From NCBI GenBank assembly GCA_023091665.1, contig JALJCQ010000031.1:434001-498000 (forward strand): a stretch of DNA of 64,000 nucleotides, given 5' to 3'. Numbering within the stretch: position 1 is the stretch's first letter; each line of letters opens with the position of its first letter. Both the position numbers and the translations under genes were made by a program. Under the pieces are notes generated by a model that ran no database searches, was not told where the DNA came from, and saw only the letters and a list, made by a program, of their open reading frames with translations. Shown here piece by piece: positions 29,265 through 40,026 of this stretch. This stretch comes from Pythium myriotylum. Its lineage: Eukaryota > Oomycota > Peronosporomycetes > Pythiales > Pythiaceae.

Positions 29265-31297
29265 GGGGACCCGTCAGGTGTGAGGAGAGGGGATTCCGGT
29301 GGACGCAGAATTGAGAAGTGAGGAGACACCCGAGAAGATTTGCTTTCTCCACTGAGAGCGGCGCTCGACTACCCGTAGCGCAGAGACACTGCATTTGAAG
29401 TCTCGCAGAGCCGGTGTGGCCACGCCATGCCACGCACCGCGGCGCATTCAGCCGACGCATCGGCGAGACGGAACGCATGCACGTGATTGCGGCTCGGCTG
29501 CTCGGGCCCATGGCGTCGTACCACCACGGGGGAAAGAAGCTCGCATCGAAACTTGAACTGTCTCGGTGCCAATTCAAGTTTCGAAGCCTTGCTTTTGTCT
29601 CGGAGACAAAGCTCGTCGCAAGATGGCAGAGGGAGGGAGGAGGGACTTTCGACGCGGTCTCGTTTCTCGCGGACTGATGTGTGTACTCCTCGTGGACACC
29701 GTGAGGGCCTGTCGGGAAGAACTCAACATCCTGCTCACCTCTACGATCTTGTTTCGACGTGCAAGATCCGCTTCTGTACGGCACAGGGTATCAAATCGTT
29801 CACGTTACTACGTATCGTTATCACCTGGTGACCTCGCTCAACACGTCTTGGCCCTAAAAGGCTTCAACGAAAGCACGAGGATGAGGACACGCGACAGGCC
29901 TATGGAGACAGCCCCACCACGTCTTTGAAGACACCGACGGCTCGACGGCCTTGATACCGTAAAATACGAACAACTCAAAGGCGCACGCTCGACAGGCCGC
30001 GCAGGTGACTCGGTGTACACGCATCCTGGCGTGGGACGCCTCGAGCGTTGCACGTGACAAACCCCAAAAAGTGTGTTGGGTCGCACATGGGATTCCCAGC
30101 TTTGGCGTAAACAAGTACAAGGATGAACGGACAGAAGCGTGGCCACACCGACTCGCGAGGTAGGACACTTGCCAGAGGCGTGAGTGGGGGCTGCTGGAAA
30201 GAAGGATAGATCGATAGATAGAGAGAGGTTCATGGGGCATGCCCCACCGAAAACTCGCCCGACCCATAGTCAGAAATTGTCAGCAAGCCGACAGGCGCAC
30301 GGGGATCCCCTCCCGCCTGTCGAAGGGATCTCTGAGTCATGTCGCGGGGATCTTTCTCACACTTGGCTCGCTAGTTTGCTGCGAACTCGATCCACGTAGA
30401 GGCCGAGGGGTGTGCTGTGAGTATGCAAAGGGATGCCGGAACCTTTTTCCACGTGTGGACAGTTCGGAGTATCAGGACCAGCCAGCAAAAATTTTCGCGA
30501 GGCCGATCTTTGCTCCCGGATCAGAAAAGAAGAAGGATGAAACTTGGCTTTGAGCCTGTCGAGCGCGTGGACGCGCCTGCTCTCGCATGGTTTTCTTCCC
30601 GTCGCTCGCGATGACTAGGCTCGCTTTGGTCGGACATGCATCAGATTCCATCAGATATGAGATGGCTACACAACTGACTTCCTCGGCTGTGAGGAAAGAC
30701 GCCCGCTTCCAGCAGCGTCACCTTCGGCTTCTCGATGATTAGTACAGTATCGGCCAGTCTCATACCAGCTCATGCTGTACCGCCTTGGTATGGAGTTGCG
30801 CTCATAATCATAGCGCTAGAGAGAACCACCCCCCATTGCATAGATGCCCCTTTCAGTGATGACCAGGTCACGAGAAGGATCGAACCGAGCCGAAAAGACA
30901 GTCCGGTCATTCATGAATACCGTTTCTCCCAGCCCTCCGCTTCCGAATCAAGGCCGCAACACGCGACGGAGCGTGTCAGTGTGATACCGGCTGACTCAAG
31001 TTTTGCGGGAATGTCAAATGGATACACTTCAACGATCCGCGCCGAGGTTGGGGCAGATGGTGTCGCGATCATGCTGAGTGGGAGAGAGCACGAGGACCTT
31101 TCTGCTTTCTCGTTCGCGCCAGGGAAAGTGGGAATCATAGCAAAGCACGACTTCAAGCAAATCAAGTAGAGCACGAGTTCTTCAAGTTCAATTATAAACC
31201 ACTATATTGAACGCGGGAACAAAGACCAACTAATAATTAGAGCGGCACCCGCAGCTTCTCTTCGCTGGGGGCAAACGGGATTGGCATGAATATCTTC
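29265..31297. other. Intergenic region between array members 2 and 3
   Basis: No gene is supported. A hairpin (12-bp arms, 29546-29584) and an adjacent 17-bp palindrome (29594-29610) lie upstream of member 2. A 144-codon plus-strand frame at 30735-31169 and an overlapping minus-strand one have no recognised domain; I treat both as chance or relic. A GATA-type microsatellite lies near 30205-30225. Confidence 0.4.
29305..29323 (-). promoter_or_regulatory. Initiator plus flanking element of array member 2
   Basis: Minus strand CCTCACTTCTCAATTCTGC is a close match to the combined oomycete initiator and flanking promoter element, 40 bp from the ATG. Confidence 0.6.
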
Positions 31298-32812
31298 TCA
31301 GAGATCGCTGAGCACGAGATCGTCCTGTTTCCGCGTGTACCGATGCGCACGGAAGGACTGCTGGGTGTGGATCTCGCGGAGCAATGCTTCTTGCTCGTGG
31401 AGCGAGGAATGGATCGAGTGGAGAAGATCCGACGGCGACGCCGACTGCAACGATGCTGGGAACGTGAAGCCTTCTCGTACCGGCGTCATGTCCTTGGTGT
31501 CCAGTGTAAGCTCAACACTGATCGCTCGGCTTCGCTCTTCCTCAATGTACTCGATCTGGTCGACACCGGATCCGAGGATCGCGATGACAGGCGACCGCGG
31601 ATACTCGTCACCAGCTTCGGAGTAGTAACTAGACGACAAATCGGTCGCGACCGACGCGTCCGTGAAGATTCGGCCTCGTGTCTTGTGCGTGGGCGAAGTC
31701 ACCCAGCCAGCTGCGCTGCTTTTCCGTCCGACCCGCACGTACGACGCGAGAAAGTTGTCGTAGGACGACTCGTCGTCTTCCATTACGGGCACCGTGAGAT
31801 CGTCGACCGGCTGTCGAAGCTGCTGGTGGCACGGCGAGCACATCTTGGATACCACCTTGGTCGGCGTCTCCACCGGCGTCGTCACGAGGCAGCGACGGCA
31901 GACGAGGTCGCTACACACCGTGCAGGCATGCTTGGCACGCAAGAACGAGAACGAGCGAGCGCAGACGCTGCACTTGGAGCGTCTCTTCTCGGGCACCTCG
32001 GGTGTTCGCGCCGCGAATGCGACGCGCTGGAGATCAACGAAGGTCGCAATCTTCTTAAGGCTCATGAGGTGCTTTTTGTGGGCTCGACGCGTCACGCGGG
32101 CGCCGTTGTAGTCGTTCTCCATGCCAATATACAGCTCGGTCGAGTTGTCGTCGCGCGCCGACGGCGTCACGATCATGACGCTCTTGTGGTAGATGCGCAC
32201 GGTGCGCTTAGCAGCAAAGAGGTCGGGCACTTGGTCGAACACGGCCGGGATGATTACGCGGAAAGCATACGGACGGCCGTTGGCGTCAAAGCCCGAGCCC
32301 ATCGACTCGAAATGGCACGAGTCCATGCGACTGCGTGGCGCGAACGAGCCGAACGCCGCCCACTTGACGCTCTCGGACGTGACGGGGTACGCGCAGTCGC
32401 TGCGAGGCAGCATACGCAGCACGTGGGCGTCCAAGGCCTGCTTGGAGAGCATCTTCTGCACGTTGAGGTACTCGCTGCGGGTCTCGGCCTTGAAAAAGTC
32501 GGCGATCTCGCGGAAGTCGCCGTCCACCGTGCCGAAGACGCGGGAAGACGTCAAGGTCGGACGCGTCTTGTGCGCTCGCGAGTAGTGGTAGAGCCCGTCG
32601 TGCTCAGCCGTGAGCTGCCACGGACTGCAGTCGACGAGGTACGTGCTGCGCGTCTTCTGGTACTGGAGGCACTCGGCGAGTGTGCGTCGCAGCGCGCTCG
32701 CGGCTTCGACCCGCAGCGCCGAAAGGTACTCCTGCTCGAGCACGAGAGGCTCGAAGAAGTCCTCCGCGACCGGGAACGCCTTGGCTGCGAAGACATTGGT
32801 CGGCAGGCGCAT
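31298..32812 (-). CDS. START-like/FYVE-like zinc-finger protein, array member 3
   Basis: The product is 504 residues with the array layout: START-like domain (VKWAAFGSFAPRSRMDSCHF, RTVRIYHKSVMIVTPS), FYVE-like finger at about 276-325 with RAKHACTVCSDLVCRRC, and a C-terminal SVELTLDTKDMTPVR plus LLHSIHSSLHEQEALLREIH. The finger keeps the His of the RHxC core (KHAC). The coding region is distinctly GC-richer at third positions than members 4-7, like the conserved genes at the left of the window, hinting that it is older or better expressed. Start MRLPTNVFAAKAFPVAEDFF matches the N-termini of members 1, 2 and 4. Intronless. A long open frame on the opposite strand reflects the GC-rich codons, not a gene. 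Confidence 0.9.
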   Translation of the reverse strand: MRLPTNVFAAKAFPVAEDFFEPLVLEQEYLSALRVEAASALRRTLAECLQYQKTRSTYLVDCSPWQLTAEHDGLYHYSRAHKTRPTLTSSRVFGTVDGDFREIADFFKAETRSEYLNVQKMLSKQALDAHVLRMLPRSDCAYPVTSESVKWAAFGSFAPRSRMDSCHFESMGSGFDANGRPYAFRVIIPAVFDQVPDLFAAKRTVRIYHKSVMIVTPSARDDNSTELYIGMENDYNGARVTRRAHKKHLMSLKKIATFVDLQRVAFAARTPEVPEKRRSKCSVCARSFSFLRAKHACTVCSDLVCRRCLVTTPVETPTKVVSKMCSPCHQQLRQPVDDLTVPVMEDDESSYDNFLASYVRVGRKSSAAGWVTSPTHKTRGRIFTDASVATDLSSSYYSEAGDEYPRSPVIAILGSGVDQIEYIEEERSRAISVELTLDTKDMTPVREGFTFPASLQSASPSDLLHSIHSSLHEQEALLREIHTQQSFRAHRYTRKQDDLVLSDL

Positions 32813-33763
32813 GGTGAGTCGAGTCGAGCGGAGGGATTTTCTGAAAATGGCTGTCCGACGGCGGGGTCCGGACAGGGGGGGTCATGTGGCGTTTCCCACG
32901 CGGAGATGAGTCCGGGGAAGAGGCGAGTGTCCGTGGGAAGAGAACGGCCGGAGCGATCTACAAATTGCCTCCCACCAACCAGGTAACGCACACTCGACAC
33001 GGACCAATCGAGCCACACACACATATATACTGTACCTGCCAGAGAGTTCGCAGGATTGAGACGCTCGACGCCGTCACGGCTGTCAGCTGCTCAGAAGATC
33101 CGCAAGCTCGTCAATGACGTTGCTACGCGCGACTTTCGTTGAAGTCGCCATTCGCTGACGAGCCCCCGGGGCGCGTGCTGTAGAGGCGGCGCTCGTGAAC
33201 AGAGGAAAGCGAAAACGATCTGCTGCCTCTCAGCATTCGGTGGGTCGACCCAGAGCCTTTCGGCTGGGGCAGGCAAAGCGTTTGACAAGGAGACTGCCTT
33301 TGCCTCGTGGTACAGTACAGTAGGTTGATTGGAGACCGTAGTAACGAGGCATCATGTGCAGAAACAAGACCGTCGGACAGGCGCTAGTAATATAGGCAGA
33401 AAGAAAGTCGGGTTCAGCAATCCAGTCCTCCGTGCCGCCACCTTTACCGAGGCATGCTCGCCACAATGTGCAGTTGAGTCGCAAAGAGAGCTCGTGGGGA
33501 AATAGTACTCGATGCCGACCACAGACAAGTTGGGGGCACAAGTTGGCAGGGCCACGAGAAAGGCGGGCTCCCATCCATGTGTGTTCAGCTATCATCAGTA
33601 GTGCCTCGAGTATTTGTGGAGTGGCTTCGACGTCTACAGGATCTTTTCACCCAGGACCAGCCAGCCAATCGCTGGCTCGTGGATGTCAGCACGAAGAAGG
33701 AATTTCTTTTTTGTTTGCCAAAAAAATAATTGCGATTCCAATAATAATAATTTAATTTTCTAA
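32813..33763. other. Intergenic region between array members 3 and 4
   Basis: It contains the promoter of member 3 (CATTTTCAGAAAATC on the minus strand near 32835-32850 is initiator-like) and the A/T-rich 3' end of member 4 (an AATAAT run at 33738-33752). No gene is seen. Confidence 0.45.
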
Positions 33764-35299
33764 TTAGCCCAGCGTCTCTTTCCGCCGGCTCGCGAACTGG
33801 TGCATTTGCCGCAGCAGCTCGCCTTGTTCTTGAAGTGACACGTGGATGGCCGCGAGCATGCCAGACGAGTGGTACGTTTCGCGGTGGTCCAGGGTGCGAG
33901 CCATGTCACTGGTGTCGAGCGTCAGTTCGACGCTGTGCATACTGCCGCGGTCTTCGAGGATGGCGTCGTCGTCGAACGAGTATGGGACCGTCTGTTCATA
34001 CCTGTCACTCACCAGATCCACGACGGGCGACTCCGGGTAATAGTGAGTCACCTCGCTCGCCCAGGAATCTTTGCGGCTCCAGAGCTCGTCCTCGAGCGAC
34101 GTGGCGGTCTGGAGCCGAGAGCGGGCCGAGGATTTGAGCGAGCGCTTGCTTGTGAGAGGCGACGAGAACAACAGATCCTCGAGGCTGCTGCGTCGCCCCG
34201 ACCAGACGTACGTCTCCGAGTCGTCGCTGAGCATCGACGGCGCATGGTCGCCCAACACGGGCGTCACGAGCTTCTTGTCGTAGTGCTGGCGGAGGTGAAT
34301 CACGCAGGGCTTGCAGAGCTTGGCGGTCGAGTCCTTGGCAGTCTTGGTCGTGAACACCTCCGAGTCCTTGACGAGACACTTCCGACAGACGGCCTCGTGG
34401 CACCGGGAGCAGCTCCCTCTGGACCGAAGAAACGAGAACGACCGCGAGCAGACGCTGCACTGCGAGTCATCGATCTTCTTTTCGACCCATCGGTCGCCAA
34501 TGAGTTTGTGGACGGTTTGCTTTCCTTCGAGCAAGCCACCAATATGTTGTAGGCCAACAAGGAACTGTTGGAGGAGAGTCTTGGGCACGGGGACGCCCTT
34601 GCAGTCGTTCTGCATGCTCATGAAGAGCTCGGATGCGTTGCTGTTGTGAGCCGACGGGCGAATGATCATGACGCTCTTGCACTGCACGCGCACGGCGCGC
34701 TTGGCAGAGTAGAGGTCGGGCACTTCGCGGAACTCGGCCGGCAAGATCACGCGGTACGCGTACGGCTTGCCTTCGCTGTCGACGCCGACACCGACGGCTT
34801 CGTAGTGGCTCGAGTCCATGCGGAACCGCATCGACACAGGCTCGTTTGCAGTCCATCGGATGCTCTCGAACGTTGCACTGTTCTGAAGACGAGGGATGTT
34901 GTAGACCACGGCGGCATCGATCGTGTGCGGGAAAAGCGCCTTCTGCACATTGAAGTACTGTTCGCGAGTCTCGGCCTTGAAGCACCGAGCCACGTCTAGG
35001 TAGTTTCCTTCGATCGTCCCGAAGATGCGCGAGGCTGTGATGGTTGGGTGGCGCCTGTATTCGCGTTTGTACTCGTAGAGGCCATTGTGTTCGTTGTGGA
35101 GTTTCCACGGCGGGTACTTGACGAGGTAAGTCCCTCGTGATCGCTGATATTCGAGGCATTTCCCGAGCGTTTTGCTGATCGCTGACGAGGCTTCTGCCCG
35201 CAAGGCCGCGAGCCGCGACTCGGACAAGAAAAGCGGCGGGAAAAAGTCGTCGGCGACCGGGAACTGCTTGGCCGAAAACGTTCCCGACTGGAAGTACAT
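33764..35299 (-). CDS. START-like/FYVE-like protein, array member 4, altered finger core
   Basis: At 511 residues it keeps the START-like domain (IRWTANEPVSMRFRMDSSHY, RAVRVQCKSVMIIRPS) and the eight cysteines of the finger (about 280-335), but the core reads RSRGSCSRCHEAVCRKC: the histidine that contacts PI3P in FYVE domains is Gly. The segment between cysteine pairs three and four is longer (EVFTTKTAKDSTAKLC). The tail has SVELTLDTSDMART and HVSLQEQGELLRQMHQ. The start MYFQSGTFSAKQFPVADDFF lies 46 bp inside an initiator element. It marks the boundary between the His-bearing members 1-3 and the altered members 4-8. Confidence 0.9.
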   Translation of the reverse strand: MYFQSGTFSAKQFPVADDFFPPLFLSESRLAALRAEASSAISKTLGKCLEYQRSRGTYLVKYPPWKLHNEHNGLYEYKREYRRHPTITASRIFGTIEGNYLDVARCFKAETREQYFNVQKALFPHTIDAAVVYNIPRLQNSATFESIRWTANEPVSMRFRMDSSHYEAVGVGVDSEGKPYAYRVILPAEFREVPDLYSAKRAVRVQCKSVMIIRPSAHNSNASELFMSMQNDCKGVPVPKTLLQQFLVGLQHIGGLLEGKQTVHKLIGDRWVEKKIDDSQCSVCSRSFSFLRSRGSCSRCHEAVCRKCLVKDSEVFTTKTAKDSTAKLCKPCVIHLRQHYDKKLVTPVLGDHAPSMLSDDSETYVWSGRRSSLEDLLFSSPLTSKRSLKSSARSRLQTATSLEDELWSRKDSWASEVTHYYPESPVVDLVSDRYEQTVPYSFDDDAILEDRGSMHSVELTLDTSDMARTLDHRETYHSSGMLAAIHVSLQEQGELLRQMHQFASRRKETLG

Positions 35300-37074
35300 C
35301 GCGCTGTTTTTGGAGGGTGCGATGTCTACCCTGTCACGTTGCCGAATCCAAAATGAGGATGCTGCGTGGGGTGGGCTTTCGAGTTATCATAGGCGAGGCA
35401 GAAAAGGCGTTCCACGGTTGCCTACGACGGTGCGGGAGATCCGGCAGCCAGAAACGCGTCGCGTGGACACGATCTTTGACCCGCGATTCAATTGATTGTC
35501 GTCTGAGCGCAAACCACCCCAAGATCCAGACAAGCCAAAGCAAAGATTACGCGACTGACCAGCCACAGCAGCCGCCCGAGCTTTTCTCGCAAGTGCAATC
35601 AATACAATGCAATGTACAAACAAGGCTGCCATGTATCCTGTGGAACGGACACAACTTGGGTATCGCCATCGACGACTCTACAGTAGTAGACTCCACACAA
35701 GCGGATGAAAAACACGTCTTTATTCCTCGGGAGACAGGCCAAAGTCGGAGGGGACTGTACAGTACGTACCATGTAGGAGAGCGAGGGAGATCCCAGCCTC
35801 GCAACACTCACCACGGAACGACTCAGAGGTCACGAGGTCCCACGCGCCAAATCCCAGCGGAGCTGAATGGGGGAATTTCGCAGCTGAGGCGTGCAGGAGA
35901 GACCTGGAATGCGAGAATTCGTCACGCCACTCGGTAAAGGCGCGGCGAGTTGAGCCGAGGAGGCGAGCATCTGGTCTTCTCGCTCCTGCTGACGCGCCTC
36001 GCGTGTGGAGAAAAAGGACCGAGAGCTACACGAGGCGGACAGTTTTCGGTCCACCTGGCCCGGCGCTGCGACGCGGACCCCTCAAGCAGATGGCAAGCTG
36101 ATCAGTGGACAGTTTTTTCGTTGCGCAACGTGCGACATGGCACGCTGTATGCGCCATAGTTGACGAGGCGAAGTGGGACTCATCGTGGTCGCGAGGGGGA
36201 GATGGTGCCGTCAAAGAGAACTCAACAAGGAATTTTGAAGTCTCACCCATTCCGACTCCTTGTTAAAAGCAGGTCGTTGACGAGACGCGCGGTGGTCGAT
36301 TTCTTTGATGCTGCAAAGACACACGAGCTCGTGGTCGATGACACCCGCCGAAACGAACTGTGCACTGGATGAGAAGACTATTCATGCGCGAGCAAGTTTC
36401 GACCATCAGGACTTGGGATGCAAAGAACCGTTGGGGTTTTCTAAAAAACTCCCGGAGGGACACCCCATGACAAGAAGTCCTGGTGCATTGGACCATTTTG
36501 CGCTGGTCAGCAAGCCGGGATCCCATCAGTTGAACCGCATCATCCTGATCATCCGATCCTCCCTCGCCCACCGAGTAAAGATGAGCGTGTGGTGATGGGT
36601 CGAGCGACATCGATCCATCGAACGTGATCCCGTTGACACTTGATCTAAGAGTCAGAGAGTCCGGTGACAGCATCTGGAGACTCGCTTCTGGGCACCAGGA
36701 CACGACTTCAACAATTGAGGAGCCATCTTTACACGGCCATTGATCGAACGCAAGGAGACGGGCGTGTCTCAGAGTGACGTCCCGATCATGTATTCACATG
36801 CTGCCGACATTGCTAGTCACCCAACATCGCAGTGGGACCACCACGGCGTGGTACAACTAGAACATACACTTTACTCTACAGTACCGTCCTCGGTTGCCAA
36901 CAGCGAGGTGCACCTACCTGCCTGTCAACTGTACAGGCAGCAAGCTGCGCAAGGTGTCATCCTGACCTCCTCACCGTGCCTACGTGGATCTTGAAGAAGC
37001 GCAATCCAACTGAGACTATGGTGTTCGCTGCATGTAGCTGTCTTTTCTATTAACATCAAGATTCCACTGTATGT
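35300..37074. other. Intergenic region between array members 4 and 5
   Basis: No supported gene, RNA gene or repeat. Frames up to about 200 codons on the plus strand (35317-35937) have no protein signal and start inside the member 4 promoter. Confidence 0.4.
35345..35358 (-). promoter_or_regulatory. Initiator element of array member 4
   Basis: Minus strand CTCATTTTGGATTC fits the oomycete initiator and lies 46 bp from the ATG. Confidence 0.5.
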
Positions 37075-38640
37075 CTAATAATGGTTTCTACCGACGACTG
37101 AGTGCTTGCGGAGCTCGCGCAAGAGGTTGCTTTGCTCCTGGAGAGACAAGTGGATCGACTCAAACAGTTCGGAGCTACTTGCAGCCGAGACTGGCGGGCT
37201 ACTGGCGCCTCCTCTCCGAACACGTTCCATCTCGCTCGTGTCGACCGTGAAGTCGACGCTGCGCGCACTATGTGGCTCTTGATCGTCCTCCAAGATGATC
37301 TCGTCGTCTAGAGAACTCGCCATTAGTGCGTCTGGCTCGTCGATGACGGAGTCGACGGCAGACGAGAGTCGGAAACTCAAGTCCAAGCCGCTGCTGGACG
37401 AAGCCCACGAGTCTCCATTGCATAGCAGTTCGTCTTCGATCGAAGTCGCAGTCGCAAGGCGGCCTCGAGAGACTCTCTTCTTGGTTATGGACGAAGCAGG
37501 CGAGCTCATCCACTCTTCAAAGCTGCTTCGTCGTCCGAACCACACGCAAGGCTCGGATTCGATGAATATAGGCGAGTGGTCGCCCAACATGGGCGTTAGC
37601 GTTTCATTTTCGTCGCGATGACGTCGTTCAACGAAGCACGTTTTGCACAGCGAGGCGGACGAGGTTTTGTTGTGGCTTGATAACCCATCAGCGACCTCAG
37701 GTCTCTTGACGAGGCACTTGCGACACACTGAACTCAAGCAGCTTGAGCACTCGCCCTTGTACCGCAACATCGAGAATGGTTTGGAACACACGGAGCAGCC
37801 ATCTTGACGGGCTACTCTTGTAGCCACCCACTTGTTATCCGTGAGCTTGTAGACTGCCTTACGAGTCTTCCAAGACGAGCCCAGCGAGTGAAGCCCTACG
37901 AGCAAATGCTTGAATAGACCACGTGGGATGCGATGACCCTTGAAGTCACCTTGGATTGATAGGAAGATCTCGGACTCTCTCCGGTCGCGATCCGATGGTC
38001 GGATGATCATGATGCTCCCGACAGACATTCGAACCGTTCGCTTGGTCTTGGTCAAGTCTGGGACTTCCGGTAGATCGACTGACAGAATCACCAGACAGAC
38101 GTACGGATTGCCATCCAAATCGATACCTTCACCCATCGTCTCGTAGTGACACGAGTCCATGCGGAACCGCAAGAGGAAGGGATCGTACGCCGCCCACTTG
38201 ATACCTTCGTAGCTAAACGGAGAATCGCTTCGCGAAATGGTGTGCAATACAGCGGCATCAATGACGCACGGGAACAACGTCTTCTGCACGTTGAAATACT
38301 CTGCTCGTGTCTCCGACTTGAAAAAACGAGCCACGTCCAGGTAGTTCCCTTCAATCTTTCCGAGGATACGCGAGCCCTTCATGTTTGGGTTACGCATATA
38401 AGATCGCTTGTACTCGTACAGCCCATGGTGTTCAGCGCGGAGCTTCCAGTGCGGCCTCCTGGCCATGTAGGATGCTCTGTCATGCTGGTATTCGCGGCAT
38501 TTCGCCAAGGCTTTCTTCACAGCGGAGGCAGCTTCGGCTCGCAGCGACGCAACAAGAGGCTCGGAGAGAGAGAGGGGCTTGAAAAATGAATCTCTGACAG
38601 GGTAAGCTTTTGCGGCGTGGACGTGAGGGACGTATTGCAT
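37075..38640 (-). CDS. START-like/FYVE-like protein, array member 5, altered finger core
   Basis: The start at 38640 (MQYVPHVHAAKAYPVRDSFF) gives 521 residues; the frame is open to 38754 but the initiator element at 38675-38691 lies inside that extension. START-like landmarks: IKWAAYDPFLLRFRMDSCHY and RTVRMSVGSIMIIRPS. The finger (about 280-335) has eight cysteines with RYKGECSSCLSSVCRKC, so the FYVE histidine is Gly and the CxxCG glycine is lost. The loop before the last cysteine pair is long and Ser-rich, as in members 6 and 7. The tail has SVDFTVDTSEMERVR and ESIHLSLQEQSNLLREL. Members 5-7 share the N-terminal pattern M-x-Y-(V/I)-P and form one subgroup. Confidence 0.9.
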   Translation of the reverse strand: MQYVPHVHAAKAYPVRDSFFKPLSLSEPLVASLRAEAASAVKKALAKCREYQHDRASYMARRPHWKLRAEHHGLYEYKRSYMRNPNMKGSRILGKIEGNYLDVARFFKSETRAEYFNVQKTLFPCVIDAAVLHTISRSDSPFSYEGIKWAAYDPFLLRFRMDSCHYETMGEGIDLDGNPYVCLVILSVDLPEVPDLTKTKRTVRMSVGSIMIIRPSDRDRRESEIFLSIQGDFKGHRIPRGLFKHLLVGLHSLGSSWKTRKAVYKLTDNKWVATRVARQDGCSVCSKPFSMLRYKGECSSCLSSVCRKCLVKRPEVADGLSSHNKTSSASLCKTCFVERRHRDENETLTPMLGDHSPIFIESEPCVWFGRRSSFEEWMSSPASSITKKRVSRGRLATATSIEDELLCNGDSWASSSSGLDLSFRLSSAVDSVIDEPDALMASSLDDEIILEDDQEPHSARSVDFTVDTSEMERVRRGGASSPPVSAASSSELFESIHLSLQEQSNLLRELRKHSVVGRNHY

Positions 38641-40026
38641 TGTCGGAGATGTGTGACCTATATTCCTCAAGTCGCGGAATTGGATAATGGGACCATCCGC
38701 TTGGACTCCCGCGTGCGTGCACGAAAGTAGTCGGACAGGTGTAGAGCCGTGCACTCAGCGCGGGTTTTATTTGACCGCGGGTTCTATTTAACCAGAAGCC
38801 AGCTCGACTCGACTGCAACAGGTCAGCGGCCTTGGCTTTTTGCATGATTACGCCTTCCCATAGGCTCAAGAAATCCACGTCGCACGAAGAGCGGATAGTC
38901 TACTGCTGTATGGTGGGTATACCAAGTGATCTAATTGATCACCTTTTCATGAGTTACACAGAAACGCGGCTCGTGATGTCGGTGCGCGGGTGTTATGGAG
39001 TACAAAAGCACCTGCGCCTTTCGCCTTGGAACGCCGAGTACGTCAGACGGGGGCAGATTCCTCAAGGCAGCTGCGGATACACGGCATTGTGTTGGTGACG
39101 CGCGTTTGAGTCGTGTCGTCTCAAGCACGGTTGGATCATCGAGGATAACATGAGTAGGCAAGACACCGTGCGACGATACTGTATCACATCGACAGCTTCG
39201 TTTTTATTGCAGCCGGAAACCGTGTTCGTCCGTACGGAGTCCGTGTCTCACAGGCTAATTCGTTTCGTCCAGCGATGCCCACTCCGGGAATCGTTATCTC
39301 GATGATAGACACCCGGTCTTGAAAGTGTTGTCCACTACATCAGAAGCGGACTGAGAAGTCCAGCTAAAATTATATTTTCACTTCCTGCCGTATCCATCCA
39401 TTGAATCCACGACGCGTGGCTCTCAGCGCTGATCGTCTCGCATTTGATGCGAGACGATCATGCTTACGTGACACAGGCGACAGACAGCTCAAGGAGGCAC
39501 ATCGACATCGTGATGATGGATGACGGCGATGAACCCATGTACTTGAAGTAAATGATGGAGCGCTGAAATCAGCCCCAAGTGTTCAGATCGTTTGACTGTT
39601 TTCTTCGCTTGATAACAGACTCGCATCGAATCACGCGACACAATGATTGCCATTGTGGCCAAAAAGCTAGATCAGTCTTCATCTTGTACACGGACTAGTG
39701 CTTACGGTCCCGACAGGCCACTTTAACATGGACGCATCTTCTCCCGTAAACAGGATCCCTGTTACATCGTTTAACTTCATCTTTGGGTGAACCGGCGACG
39801 CTGCGTACAGAATGCCAAGTCTATTTCCGGGCCAGTGAGTTTCTCAAACCCTGCATAGGCCGTCGCTGATCAGACGGTTCAACGACTGCCGTGAACGGTG
39901 TCGCTGATAAATTGAAGTGCTTCAGCTAAGGTGGTTTTTGCTGCTGTGTGAAACTAGTTCAAAGATTTTTGCTAAATCACACCGAATTCGTTTCGTTTCT
40001 TTCTAGATATCAGACAAGCCGATTGA
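38641..40026. other. Intergenic region between array members 5 and 6
   Basis: No gene is supported. A perfect hairpin with 14-bp arms and a 3-base loop (39430-39460, TGATCGTCTCGCAT and its complement) is the only clear structure. Confidence 0.45.
38675..38691 (-). promoter_or_regulatory. Initiator plus flanking element of array member 5
   Basis: Minus strand CCCATTATCCAATTCCG matches the combined initiator and flanking promoter element, 35 bp from the chosen ATG, which supports that start over the longer frame. Confidence 0.55.

Noticed and set aside
30735..31169. 144-codon plus-strand frame in an intergenic region
   Set aside because: No domain, no initiator element, and the opposite strand is equally open over the same stretch.
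31286..32986. 566-codon plus-strand frame opposite array member 3
   Set aside because: Mirror of a GC-rich START-FYVE gene; similar but shorter antisense frames occur opposite other members, as expected from shared sequence.
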